From Acidobacteria subdivision 2 bacterium RH1 MAG20 (GTDB taxonomy: Bacteria > Acidobacteriota > Terriglobia > Terriglobales > Acidobacteriaceae), in assembly GCA_002197545.1 (NCBI GenBank), contig NFUO01000110.1:1-52449 (forward strand): a stretch of 52,449 bases of DNA, read 5' to 3'. Below, one piece after another: positions 24,163-32,869 of this stretch (the first letter of the stretch is position 1; every line of letters starts with the position of its first letter). The position numbers and the translations under genes were made by a program. The notes below the pieces were generated by a model. The model was not told where the DNA came from. It was given only the letters and a program-made list of their open reading frames with translations, and did not search any database.

Positions 24163-27084
24163 CTATTTGATGTCGCGCCAATTCTGGCCAATGCCTACCT
24201 CGGCGATGATGGGGACGGTGAATTCGGCTACATGTTCCATCTCGTGCTTGACCAGCACTTGCAGCTCTTCGGCCTCTTCGGGAACGACGTCGAAGAGCAG
24301 TTCGTCGTGGACCTGGAGGGTCATCTGCGATTTGAGCTTGCGGTCGCGGATGAGCTGGTCGATGCGGAGCATGGCGAGTTTGATGAGGTCGGCTGCGGTG
24401 CCTTGCAGCGGCGTATTGACGGCCGTGCGCTCGGCGAAGCCCCGCATATTGGGGTTGCGCGACTGGATGTCGGGGATGGGGCGGACGCGTCCGAAGTGGG
24501 TGCGGACAGCCTGGTCGCGGCGAACGGTTTCGAGGGTTTCGTCGATGAAGCGGCGGACTCCGGCGTAGCGCTCGAAGTAGGTCTCGATGTATTGCTTCGC
24601 GGTCTTTTGATCGATGCCGAGTTGCGCGGCCAGCCCAAAGGGCGATATTCCATAGACGATGCCGAAGTTGACGGCCTTGGCGCGGTTGCGGGTCTCTTTG
24701 TCCATCGTGGCGGCGTCTACGCCGAAGACCTCGGCGGCGGTGAGGGTGTGGATGTCCTTGCCGGTACGGTAGGCATCGAGGAGCAGGGGGTCTTGCGAGA
24801 AGTGGGCTATGAGGCGAAGTTCGATCTGCGAATAGTCCGCCGACATGAGGACGTTGTCCGGCGCAGCGATGAAGGCGGCGCGGATCTCGCGGCCTACTGC
24901 CGTGCGGACGGGGATGTTCTGCAGATTGGGATTGGTGGACGAGAGGCGTCCGGTAGCGGTGCCTACCTGATTGAAGGTGGTATGGATGCGGCCTTCGCGA
25001 TCGGCCAGGTTGGGGAGTTGGTCGAGGTAGGTGTTTTTTAGCTTGGCTAACTGGCGGTATTCGAGGACAAGGGCAGGCGTGGTGTGGCTTTCGGCTAGTT
25101 CTTCCAGAACGTCTTGCGCGGTGGAGACTACTTTGCCCTTGCCGTATTTCATTGGCTTGGGAAGATTCATCTTATTGAAGAGGACGTCGCCTAGCTGCTT
25201 GGGGGAGTTGATATTGAAACGGTGGCCGGATTCGCTTCCCATTGCCGCGCCAGCTTCGGCGTAGATGCGCTCGGCGAGATTGTCGATCTCGATGGCGAGA
25301 CGGTTGGACATCTCGTTGAGGACGGCGGGGTCGATGCGGACTCCGGCTTGTTCCATGCGCAGGAGGACGGGGACCAGCGGGAGATCGATGGTGTCGTAGA
25401 CACTTGTAACTTCCGAGGTTTCAATTTCGGCGCGGAGGATCGGAGCGAGACGCTGGACGGCATTGGCGGCTTCGGGCAGCAGGTTTTCCGAGATTACTCC
25501 TTTTGTGACTTGTGCGAGGGCGCGGTTGGTGAAACGGGCGGTGACATCCGCCAGGGTGTGGGAGCCATGAGTGGGGTTGACGAGGTAGCTGAGGAGCATG
25601 ACGTCGTTGCGGACTCCGGCGAGAGTGATGCCGTGAGGCTGCAGGGCGCGGTGGATGGCTTTGAGGTCGTGGACATCTTTGGGGAGTGTGGGGTCGAGGA
25701 GTGCTTGCTTGATGCCGGGTGCGTCGAGGGATACTTCGACTGCCGTATTGGAGTTGACGGCAAGCCCTAACTGGCAGGCTGCATCTACGGATGCGGCAGT
25801 GGCGGAAACCCAGGTCTCAGAATCGAGACCTGGGGCACCCGGTTTTGCGTCTGGTTCGGGGATGCTGAAGAGGGAGAGGTTTTCGGCGGGAGGTGGCTCG
25901 GGTTCGTTGGATTCTTCGGTAGGTTCGGCGGCGATCTCTTCGGCGATGGCGCGGGCGTCTTCGAAGATGGCAAGCGCGAGGCCATTAAGCTGATGGCCTT
26001 TCTGTTCCCTGTTCCCTGATCCCTGGTCCCTGTTTTTATAGGCTTCGGTGAGAAGGGCGGCGATCTGTTCCGGCGTGGGCTTGGTGTTGAAGGCAATGGG
26101 GGCGTTGTCGGCGGCGGGAGCCAACTCTTTGAGCAGGGTGGTGAATTCGAGTTCGGAGAAGAGATCGCGGCAGGCGGCGTTGTCCGGCGACTGGGTGAGC
26201 ATGTCTTCGATGCTGTAGTTGATGGGCACGCCGGTGTGGATGGTGACCAGCTCTTTGGAGAGGAGAATATTCTCGCGATTATTTTGTAACGATTCGCGAT
26301 ACGTCTTGCGTTTGACTTGCTCTGGAGTTTGGTTCGCCGCGTCGAGCGCGGCTTCGACGGTGCCAAACTGCTGGATGAGTTCGACGGAGCCTTTGTCGCC
26401 GATGCCGGGCGCGCCGGGGATGTTGTCGATGGCGTCGCCGCGGAGGGCCATGACATCGATGACGCGGGCTGGTTCCACCCCAAGGATGTCCTTGACACCT
26501 TGGGGGTCGAGGATGAGGTTGTCTTTGGTGGGGTTGAGGATGGAGACGCCGGAGTTGACGAGCTGCATCATGTCCTTGTCGGAGGAGACGACGAAGACCT
26601 TGTGGCCGAGCTCGGAGAGCTTGCAGGAGAGTGTGCCGATAACGTCGTCGGCTTCGAAGCCCTCGTAGCTGAGGATGGGGATGCGGAAGGCTTCGAGTGC
26701 GCGCCGGATGAAGGGGAGCTGCTGACTAAGGTCCTGCGGCATCTCGGCGCGGTTGGCCTTGTAGCCGGCGTAGTCGATGACCTCGAACTGCTGGGTCTTG
26801 ATGTTGAACTTTTTGACGCCCTTCATCTCCTTGGCGCGCTCGTCGCGGAAGACAGGGCCGGAGAGGTCGTAGACGGCGGCGAGGTAGTGCGGCTGGAAGT
26901 CCTTGCGCAGCTTGTTGATCATGTTGACGAAGACATACGTCGCCGCCGTGGGGATGCCGGTGCGCGTGGACATGGGGCGCTGGCGCTGCATGGCGTGGTA
27001 GGCGCGGAAGATGAAGGCCATGCTGTCGAGCAGGTAGATGGGGGGCTTTTCGGCGGTGGTCTTCTCTGTTTTCGCTTCGGACAT
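24163..27084 (-). CDS. polA: DNA polymerase I
   Basis: Repairs DNA and removes primers. The N-terminal 5'-3' nuclease domain (about 15-310) shows LLDSMAFIFRAYHAM, FEADDVIGTL, VSSDKDMMQLV and GAPGIGDKGS. The middle region lacks the DxE metal motif of the 3'-5' exonuclease, so proofreading is probably absent. The polymerase domain has motif A DYSQIELRLIAHFS, motif B RNRAKAVNFGIVYGIS and motif C QVHDELLFDV. The linker (about 345-430) contains two repeat-encoded stretches: heptamer-encoded RDQGSGNREQ and a palindromic element encoding KPGAPGLDSETW. The start at 27084 is chosen; the ATG at 27123, preceded by GGTAGAG, is an alternative. Confidence 0.96.
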   Translation of the reverse strand: MSEAKTEKTTAEKPPIYLLDSMAFIFRAYHAMQRQRPMSTRTGIPTAATYVFVNMINKLRKDFQPHYLAAVYDLSGPVFRDERAKEMKGVKKFNIKTQQFEVIDYAGYKANRAEMPQDLSQQLPFIRRALEAFRIPILSYEGFEADDVIGTLSCKLSELGHKVFVVSSDKDMMQLVNSGVSILNPTKDNLILDPQGVKDILGVEPARVIDVMALRGDAIDNIPGAPGIGDKGSVELIQQFGTVEAALDAANQTPEQVKRKTYRESLQNNRENILLSKELVTIHTGVPINYSIEDMLTQSPDNAACRDLFSELEFTTLLKELAPAADNAPIAFNTKPTPEQIAALLTEAYKNRDQGSGNREQKGHQLNGLALAIFEDARAIAEEIAAEPTEESNEPEPPPAENLSLFSIPEPDAKPGAPGLDSETWVSATAASVDAACQLGLAVNSNTAVEVSLDAPGIKQALLDPTLPKDVHDLKAIHRALQPHGITLAGVRNDVMLLSYLVNPTHGSHTLADVTARFTNRALAQVTKGVISENLLPEAANAVQRLAPILRAEIETSEVTSVYDTIDLPLVPVLLRMEQAGVRIDPAVLNEMSNRLAIEIDNLAERIYAEAGAAMGSESGHRFNINSPKQLGDVLFNKMNLPKPMKYGKGKVVSTAQDVLEELAESHTTPALVLEYRQLAKLKNTYLDQLPNLADREGRIHTTFNQVGTATGRLSSTNPNLQNIPVRTAVGREIRAAFIAAPDNVLMSADYSQIELRLIAHFSQDPLLLDAYRTGKDIHTLTAAEVFGVDAATMDKETRNRAKAVNFGIVYGISPFGLAAQLGIDQKTAKQYIETYFERYAGVRRFIDETLETVRRDQAVRTHFGRVRPIPDIQSRNPNMRGFAERTAVNTPLQGTAADLIKLAMLRIDQLIRDRKLKSQMTLQVHDELLFDVVPEEAEELQVLVKHEMEHVAEFTVPIIAEVGIGQNWRDIK
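25809..25840 (-). repeat. Palindromic element inside polA (copy C)
   Basis: On the minus strand: GGGTGC then a perfect 10-bp stem CCCAGGTCTC / GAGACCTGGG with loop GATTCT. The loop and flank are identical to copy B in glmM, while stem positions 5-6 differ on both arms with pairing kept. It is read in frame as KPGAPGLDSETWVS. Confidence 0.88.
26003..26030 (-). repeat. Four tandem heptamers inside polA
   Basis: Plus-strand TGTTCCC, TGTTCCC, TGATCCC, TGGTCCC in direct succession. On the coding strand they read as GGGACCAGGGATC... and encode RDQGSGNREQ in the polA linker. Related single units appear after guaB (about 23634-23659) and at 21941. Confidence 0.8.
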
Positions 27085-27176
27085 GGTGGTTTGATGGTAG
27101 CGCGTTAGCGGGGGATAAGGCATTCTCTACCGATTGTGTAGGAAAATTTATTGAAGGAATGAGGTGGCTAATAAAT

Positions 27177-27680
27177 ATGGTGATAGACAACTCGATTATT
27201 TCGATACGGAAGGCGCGACAAAAGGATGCCGAAGATACTCTTGCGTGTCTTCGTGAAGCTTTTGAAGTCTACCGCGGTCTTTATACCCCCGATGCTTTTC
27301 GCGATACTGTGCCAACGCTCGAGGGTGTGCAGAAGCGGATCGCAGAGATGTGTGTTTTTGTTGCAGCAAGTCCATCGGACGAGATTGCCGGAACGATCTC
27401 CTGTCATGTCCTCAGTCCGGAAGAAGGCCACATTCGGGGGATGGCAGTCCGTACGGCATGGCATGGCGTTGGGGTTGCAGAAGATCTGATCCGTGCTGCC
27501 GAATCGGAGTTGCGCGACCAGAGCTGTGCGCGGGTGAGTCTGGATACAACTGCACATCTTCAACGAGCGATACGCTTTTACGAAAAGCAGGGTTTTCAAA
27601 GGTCAGGCAAAATCGCAGATTTCTTCGGGATGGAACTGATCGAGTTTGTCAAAGTCCTGCGCGCGCCGGAACAAGTTTAG
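27177..27680 (+). CDS. GNAT-family N-acetyltransferase (167 aa)
   Basis: Single GNAT domain: [22 protein letters not shown] at the start, then [29 protein letters not shown] (motif A with the acetyl-CoA loop) and [17 protein letters not shown] (motif B). The ATG at 27177 has GAGGTGG 9 nt upstream; the ATG at 27159 is an alternative. The substrate is unknown. Its stop overlaps the convergent queA by 4 bp. Base composition is a little lower in GC than polA and queA around it. Confidence 0.87.
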   Translation: MVIDNSIISIRKARQKDAEDTLACLREAFEVYRGLYTPDAFRDTVPTLEGVQKRIAEMCVFVAASPSDEIAGTISCHVLSPEEGHIRGMAVRTAWHGVGVAEDLIRAAESELRDQSCARVSLDTTAHLQRAIRFYEKQGFQRSGKIADFFGMELIEFVKVLRAPEQV

Positions 27681-28780
27681 AGGAGCAACATGCAGTCGCC
27701 GTAGGAGAAGAAACGGTAGCGCTCGCGAACGGCGTGGGCGTAGGCGGCTAAGACGGCCTCCCTTCCGGCGAAGGCGCTTACCAGCATCAACAAGGTGGAT
27801 TGCGGCAGGGGGAAGTTGGTGAGCAGGCCGCTGACGACGCGGAATTTGTGGCCGGGACTGATGAAGATCTCTGTCGAGCCGGAGTGCGGATGAAGGCGAA
27901 GCCCGGTGTGCGGCTCGAAGGGGTCGGTATTGGCTAGCTTGGCACAGTGTTCGAGCGTGCGGGTGGTGGTGGTTCCGGCGGCGATGATGCGGCGGCCCTC
28001 TGCCAGCGCGGAGTTGATGGCCGTGACGGTGGCGGCGGGGACGGTGTAGTGCTCGGCGTGGAGGTGGATGTCGGCGAGATCTTTGGCGCGGACGGGCTGG
28101 AAGGTTCCGAGGCCCACATGGAGGGTGATGGTTTCGATCTGAATGCCGTGTTGTTTGAGTTGGCTAAGGATTTGGGGGGTGAAGTGGAGACCGGCGGTGG
28201 GTGCGGCTGCCGAACCGGGTTCATGCGAAAACACGGTTTGGTAGCGGTCGCGGTCTTCCAGGTTGTCGCTGCGATGAATGTAGGGGGGCAGCGGCATGTG
28301 GCCGATTTTTTCGAGGATGGTCTGGAAGTCGAGCACAGGGGCGAAGCGGAGGGTGCGTTCGCCGAACTCTCCGGCGTTGAGGATTTCGGCGGTAAGGAGT
28401 GGCTCGGTTTCGTTGGGATTGTGGAAGTGGAGATGCTCGCCAGGCTGGACCTTGCGGCTGGGGCGGACGAGGGCAGACCAGTCTTCGCCGCCGAGATGCT
28501 GGGTGAGCAGGACTTCGATGCGGCCGCTGGGATGAGGCGAGCCTTGCTGCGTGTGCAGCCCTCCGCGAGTAGCGTAGAGACGTGCGGGGATGACGCGGCT
28601 GTCGTTGAGGATGAGGAGATCGCCGGGGCGAAGGATTTCGGGGAGGTTGCGGAAGAAGTCGTCGCTGTATTCGCCGGTGCGGCGGTCGAGACGGAGCATT
28701 CGACTGGTGCCGCGAACCGGCGGCGGAGATTGGGCGATGAGCTCTTCAGGAAGGTCGAAATGGAAGTCGGTTACACGCAC
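27677..28780 (-). CDS. queA: S-adenosylmethionine:tRNA ribosyltransferase-isomerase
   Basis: Transfers and isomerises the ribosyl part of SAM onto preQ1-modified tRNA in queuosine synthesis. It begins [20 protein letters not shown], with [27 protein letters not shown] and [12 protein letters not shown], all diagnostic; the end [32 protein letters not shown] is also conserved. 367 aa, normal length. Other queuosine genes are not in the window. Confidence 0.96.
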   Translation of the reverse strand: MRVTDFHFDLPEELIAQSPPPVRGTSRMLRLDRRTGEYSDDFFRNLPEILRPGDLLILNDSRVIPARLYATRGGLHTQQGSPHPSGRIEVLLTQHLGGEDWSALVRPSRKVQPGEHLHFHNPNETEPLLTAEILNAGEFGERTLRFAPVLDFQTILEKIGHMPLPPYIHRSDNLEDRDRYQTVFSHEPGSAAAPTAGLHFTPQILSQLKQHGIQIETITLHVGLGTFQPVRAKDLADIHLHAEHYTVPAATVTAINSALAEGRRIIAAGTTTTRTLEHCAKLANTDPFEPHTGLRLHPHSGSTEIFISPGHKFRVVSGLLTNFPLPQSTLLMLVSAFAGREAVLAAYAHAVRERYRFFSYGDCMLLL

Positions 28781-28837
28781 TGGTTTTATTTTATTTAGGT
28801 TGGAATGGGTGAAAGCGGATTGCGCGTTGCGCGAATG

Positions 28838-28879
28838 CCACCTTAGGCGCGATAAAACCGCGCCGAAGATGGGGCACCC
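28838..28879 (-). repeat. Palindromic element at the 3' end of the DUF374 gene (copy F)
   Basis: Minus-strand GGGTGCCCCATCTTC, stem GGCGC, loop GGTTTTATC, GCGCC, TAAGGTGG; nearly identical to copy D. Its TAA (28843-28845) is the stop codon of the DUF374 gene, and the element encodes the final residues [11 protein letters not shown]. Confidence 0.87.
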
Positions 28880-29592
28880 GGATATCTGGATTGGGCCAGT
28901 TCGACGGAGTGGTTGAGGGCGGCCTGGACGGCAGTCTGGTCGGCGGGGACGTGGGCGGTCCAGGCGACGGTGACGCGGGAGAAGGGCTTGGGGATGAGGA
29001 AGCGGTCCCAGGAGCGGAGCTGCCAGGCGCGATGGGGATGGACGTAGAAGGCCCCGACGGTGGTGTCGGCTAATTTGGCGAGCTGGACGACGCCGGGCTT
29101 GGCGATCTGCGCGGGGCCTCGGGGGCCGTCGGCGGTGACGGCGCAGTAACGTCCATCGAGGTAGGCGCGATGCAGGTTACGGAGGCCGGAGGCGGCGTGG
29201 CGGGAGCTTGAGCCGCGGACGGCGATGAAGCCGAGACGCTCGACGGTGCGAGCGATGAGCTCGCCGTCGAAGCTGCGGCTGATGAGGATGGCCATACCGC
29301 GATTGCGGAAGCGCCAGGCGGAGGCCAGCAGGCAGCGATGCCAGAAGGTATAGACGCCGGGAGGCGGGATGTTGTTGCCAGGGATCGTGCCGAGGTCGCA
29401 AACATCTTCATAGCGCAGGGTGACACCGAGGCAGCAGATCATGGAGCTCGCGAGGCGGGGAACGATGGCGAGGGCGAGGCGCTGCTTCAGGGTATAAGTG
29501 TGCGGCACGAAGATGAGTTTACCTTTTCCGCCGTGCCGCTTTGCATCAGTCACTCTCGGACTTCTGGACAACAGCCTTTTGAGGCGCCACAT
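28843..29592 (-). CDS. DUF374 lysophospholipid acyltransferase-like protein
   Basis: Member of the DUF374/LPLAT-like family, probably adding acyl chains to lipid A-type or phospholipid acceptors at the inner membrane. It shows [42 protein letters not shown] (HR block, residues about 82-123), [13 protein letters not shown] and [20 protein letters not shown], all typical. 249 aa. The last 11 residues and the stop codon come from a palindromic repeat, so the native C-terminus was probably replaced. It is followed by queA after 62 bp on the same strand. Confidence 0.88.
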   Translation of the reverse strand: MWRLKRLLSRSPRVTDAKRHGGKGKLIFVPHTYTLKQRLALAIVPRLASSMICCLGVTLRYEDVCDLGTIPGNNIPPPGVYTFWHRCLLASAWRFRNRGMAILISRSFDGELIARTVERLGFIAVRGSSSRHAASGLRNLHRAYLDGRYCAVTADGPRGPAQIAKPGVVQLAKLADTTVGAFYVHPHRAWQLRSWDRFLIPKPFSRVTVAWTAHVPADQTAVQAALNHSVELAQSRYPGAPSSARFYRA

Positions 29593-29613
29593 CTAATGCC
29601 ACAGGTGACGCGA

Positions 29614-29847
29614 ATGCTTCTGACTCCGAAACGCTGGAAACACTTTACTGCCATGGCCCTGATTGGAGATGGCGTTATGGCTGTCGTTTGTCCTCGTCAT
29701 GATGCCTGGGCCTGGGAGCGTGGCCCAAAGGCATGGCAGAAGCTGATGCATAAGCTGCATGATCGTCCCGGCCTCACGCGTGCGATTGGCGCAGCGCAGA
29801 TTATTGGCGGCGTCTGGTGGGCGCTGCATCATGAGAAGGAAGACTAG
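29614..29847 (+). CDS. Small hypothetical protein (77 aa)
   Basis: MLLTPKRWKHFTAMALIGDGVMAVVCPRHDAWAWERGPKAW followed by HKLHDRPGLTRAIGAAQIIGGVWWAL; a short hydrophobic segment near each end suggests membrane association. The ATG at 29614 has AGGTGA with 5-nt spacing; an ATG at 29596 is possible. It is divergent from the DUF374 gene and overlaps the trpE stop by 4 bp. Function unknown. Confidence 0.6.
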   Translation: MLLTPKRWKHFTAMALIGDGVMAVVCPRHDAWAWERGPKAWQKLMHKLHDRPGLTRAIGAAQIIGGVWWALHHEKED

Positions 29848-31358
29848 CTCTTTCGTGCGCGTTCAATCGCTCTGACCACGGCTTGCGCCTTGTTGGCACA
29901 CTCTTCAAACTCTTTTTCGGGTACAGAATCGGCCACGATTCCTGCTCCGGCTTGAATGTGCCCTTTTGGGCCGTTCATGAAGAGGGTGCGGATGGCGATG
30001 CAGGAGTCGAGGTTGCCGTTGAAGTCGGCGTATAGGATGCTGCCGCCGTAGACGCCGCGCCGGGTTGGCTCCAACTCTTCGATGATCTCCATGGCGCGAA
30101 TCTTTGGCGCTCCGCTGAGCGTTCCGGCGGGGAAGCAGGAGCGGAAGGCGTCGATCGGCGCAAGCTCCGGCTTCAGTTTTCCTTCGAGCGTGCTGACGAG
30201 GTGCATAACGTGGCTGTATTTCTCGACGTACATCAGATCTTTCACCTTGACGGAGCCGAACTCGCTGACGCGGCCAACATCGTTTCGTCCCAGGTCGACG
30301 AGCATGATGTGTTCGGCGACTTCTTTTGTATCTGCGCGGAGGTCAGCCTCGAAGGCTGCGTCCTCGACCTCGTCGGCGCTTCGCGGGCGGGTTCCTGCGA
30401 TTGGCCGGTATTCTACCTCGCGGCCATGCACACGCACCAGCAATTCCGGCGAAGAGCCTACGATGTGTGCTGCGGCCGGCTTCTTTGCGGATTTGGTGTC
30501 CATTTCGAACCGCAGAAAATACATGTAGGGAGAAGGATTCACGATGCGAAGCGCACGGTAGATATCAAATGCATCGACGCCGGGCACGCAGTCGAACCGT
30601 TGGGACAGCACGCACTGGAAGACGTCGCCCGATGCGATGTACTCCTTCGTCTTTTTGACGGACTTGATAAACGCTGCCTTCGATGTCTGGGGCGCGAGTG
30701 TCAGCTTTCCGGTTGGCCTTTTCTTTCGTTTTGAAGGCAGGGCATTCGCCAGCCGCCGCTCCATCCGGTTCAGACGGCGGACTGCGCGCTCGTATGCGCC
30801 TTCGCGGGACTCTCGCGTCAGGTCCACTGTGGCTATCAGGTGAATTTCTTTCTTTACATGGTCGAATGCCAGCACCTGGTCGAAGAACATGAGGCAGGCA
30901 TCGGGAACGCCGAGATCGTCCTTGGCGAGCGAAGGCAGCTTTTCGATCTGGCGCACGACGTCGTAGGCAAAAAATCCTACTGCTCCGGCCGTAAAGGGCG
31001 GCAGACCAGGCAGCTTTGCGGGGGTATGGCCGCTCAATGCGTGCTTCAACTCATTGAAGATATCGCCGGTAAAACTGCGCTGGCGGCGGCCCTCCTGCAC
31101 AGTAACCTGCTGGCCGCGCGACACAATTTTCTTATAAGGCTGAATGCCGATGAAGGTATAGCGGCCGACATGCTTGCCACCCTCGACCGACTCCAGCAGA
31201 AATGCCTCCGGCTCTTCCGCCGCAATGCGTAGAAAGGCCGACGCCGGCGTCTCGAGGTCTGCCGTCACCGTGCGGTATACGGGGACGAGGGTGTGCTTGC
31301 GACTTAACTTCAAAAAGTCATTCGCAGAGGGCAGGGAATTGGCATCGGCGGTGGGCAT
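29844..31358 (-). CDS. trpE: Anthranilate synthase component I
   Basis: Converts chorismate and ammonia to anthranilate. The N-terminal half contains the regulatory region FLLESVEGGKHVGRYTFIG (the ESVEG inhibitor-site motif). The catalytic half has YIASGDVFQCVLSQRF, SPSPYMYFL-like NPSPYMYFLRF, IAGTRPRS, DLGRNDVGRV and CFPAGTLSGAPKIRAMEII. The start at 31358 is supported by GGAGG 6 nt upstream; ATGs at 31373/31370 precede it. 504 aa, usual length. Its amidotransferase partner is encoded at 14026-14601. Confidence 0.96.
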   Translation of the reverse strand: MPTADANSLPSANDFLKLSRKHTLVPVYRTVTADLETPASAFLRIAAEEPEAFLLESVEGGKHVGRYTFIGIQPYKKIVSRGQQVTVQEGRRQRSFTGDIFNELKHALSGHTPAKLPGLPPFTAGAVGFFAYDVVRQIEKLPSLAKDDLGVPDACLMFFDQVLAFDHVKKEIHLIATVDLTRESREGAYERAVRRLNRMERRLANALPSKRKKRPTGKLTLAPQTSKAAFIKSVKKTKEYIASGDVFQCVLSQRFDCVPGVDAFDIYRALRIVNPSPYMYFLRFEMDTKSAKKPAAAHIVGSSPELLVRVHGREVEYRPIAGTRPRSADEVEDAAFEADLRADTKEVAEHIMLVDLGRNDVGRVSEFGSVKVKDLMYVEKYSHVMHLVSTLEGKLKPELAPIDAFRSCFPAGTLSGAPKIRAMEIIEELEPTRRGVYGGSILYADFNGNLDSCIAIRTLFMNGPKGHIQAGAGIVADSVPEKEFEECANKAQAVVRAIERARKS

Positions 31359-31472
31359 GGCTGCCTCCATCATAACTGCGTTGATCCGCGGTCGATTTCG
31401 TATCTGCCTCCAACTCGCGTCTAATCATTGTGTTTGTTTGCGCAACTTTATTGTGTGAGCCTATACTCCTCG

Positions 31473-31502
31473 GGTTTGGCCACAGACCGGTCTGGCCGAA
31501 CC
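31473..31502. promoter_or_regulatory. 30-bp dyad upstream of glutamate dehydrogenase, possible operator
   Basis: The perfect palindrome CAGACCGGTCTG (31483-31494) is flanked by GGTTTGGCCA on the left and GGCCGAACC on the right, giving an imperfect larger dyad. It lies in the 215-bp trpE/gdhA divergent region, about 70 bp before the dehydrogenase start, just downstream of a TATACT box at 31462-31467 that could be a -10. The regulator is unknown. Confidence 0.5.
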
Positions 31503-31573
31503 TGTATTCTGCTTGCATTACGGCTATGGCCGGAGAGACGCTGATTTCAGCGACAGAGAAGAGGAAGATTACC

Positions 31574-32839
31574 ATGCAGACCCTTACCATCGAGCAGGAG
31601 ACGAATCCCTGGGAAGCACAAGCCGCTCGATTCGATATTGCCGCGCAAAAACTTAATCTCGACCCCGGAATCATGAAGGTCCTGCACTCGCCCGTCCGTG
31701 AGGTCACTGTCTATATCCCGGTGGGCATGGATGATGGATCGATTGAGGTATTTACCGGCTACCGCGTTCAGCACTCGATTGCGCGCGGCCCCGGCAAGGG
31801 CGGAGTGCGCTACGCTCCCGACGTTTCACTCGACGAGGTGCGCGCTCTGGCCAGTTGGATGACCTGGAAGTGCGCCGTGGTTAATATTCCCTTTGGCGGG
31901 GCCAAGGGTGGGGTCATTTGCGATCCGAAAAAGATGTCGCAGGGCGAACTGGAGCGCATGACCCGGCGGTACACCGCTGAACTACTCGAGTTCATCGGCC
32001 CGGAGAAGGATGTTCCCGCGCCTGATGTGGGCACCAACGAGCAGACCATGGCGTGGATCATGGACACCTACTCGATGCACACTCGGCAGACCTGCACGGC
32101 CGTTGTTACTGGCAAGCCGGTCAATATCGGCGGCTCTCGCGGGCGGCGCGAGGCTACGGGGCGAGGTATCTCTGTCGTCTGCGATGAGGCGATCAGGCAT
32201 CTTGGCATGTCCGTCGACGGCTGCCGGGTTATTGTGCAGGGCTTTGGCAACGTCGGTTCCAATGCAGCCAGCATCCTTGCGGCAAAGGGATACAAGATTA
32301 TCGGCATCGCCGAATATGACGGCGGACTTTATAACGCGAATGGAATCGACATCCCCGCCCTCATCGAGCACCGCAGACAGGCCGGAACTATCACTGGCTT
32401 TGCTGAAGCGGAGGCTGTGGACAAGGTCGAATTGCTGACTTATGCCTGCGAGATACTCATCCCTGCCGCGACGGAGAACGTCATCACCAGCCGCAATGCG
32501 GACCGGCTGCGCTGCCGCATACTCTGCGAAGGCGCCAATGGCCCGACGACGATTGTTGCGGACGATATTCTCGCGGACAAGCGCGTCTTCATCATTCCCG
32601 ATATTCTCGCCAACGCCGGTGGCGTGACGACCAGCTACTTTGAGTGGGTGCAGGACCGTATGGGCTACTTCTGGACGGAGGTCGAGGTGAACCAGCGGCT
32701 GGACCGCATCATGACCGACAGCTTTGACGATGTTCTTGCCTATGCGAAGACCCATAGTGTCAATAACCGTATCGCTGCTTACATGCTTGCCATTGATCGT
32801 GTCGCTTACACGACCAAGCAGCGCGGTATGTATGCGTAG
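31574..32839 (+). CDS. gdhA: Glutamate dehydrogenase (Glu/Leu/Phe/Val family)
   Basis: Interconverts glutamate and 2-oxoglutarate plus ammonia. It shows [19 protein letters not shown], the catalytic-Lys motif [30 protein letters not shown], and the Rossmann motif [14 protein letters not shown]; the C-terminus contains [17 protein letters not shown]. The ATG at 31574 follows AGAGGAAGATTACC; earlier in-frame residues are not dehydrogenase-like. 421 aa, the normal size of the hexameric enzymes. The cofactor (NAD or NADP) cannot be decided by eye. Confidence 0.94.
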   Translation: MQTLTIEQETNPWEAQAARFDIAAQKLNLDPGIMKVLHSPVREVTVYIPVGMDDGSIEVFTGYRVQHSIARGPGKGGVRYAPDVSLDEVRALASWMTWKCAVVNIPFGGAKGGVICDPKKMSQGELERMTRRYTAELLEFIGPEKDVPAPDVGTNEQTMAWIMDTYSMHTRQTCTAVVTGKPVNIGGSRGRREATGRGISVVCDEAIRHLGMSVDGCRVIVQGFGNVGSNAASILAAKGYKIIGIAEYDGGLYNANGIDIPALIEHRRQAGTITGFAEAEAVDKVELLTYACEILIPAATENVITSRNADRLRCRILCEGANGPTTIVADDILADKRVFIIPDILANAGGVTTSYFEWVQDRMGYFWTEVEVNQRLDRIMTDSFDDVLAYAKTHSVNNRIAAYMLAIDRVAYTTKQRGMYA

Positions 32840-32869
32840 GAGGCGGCATTGAGCCGGTGAAACAACAGC

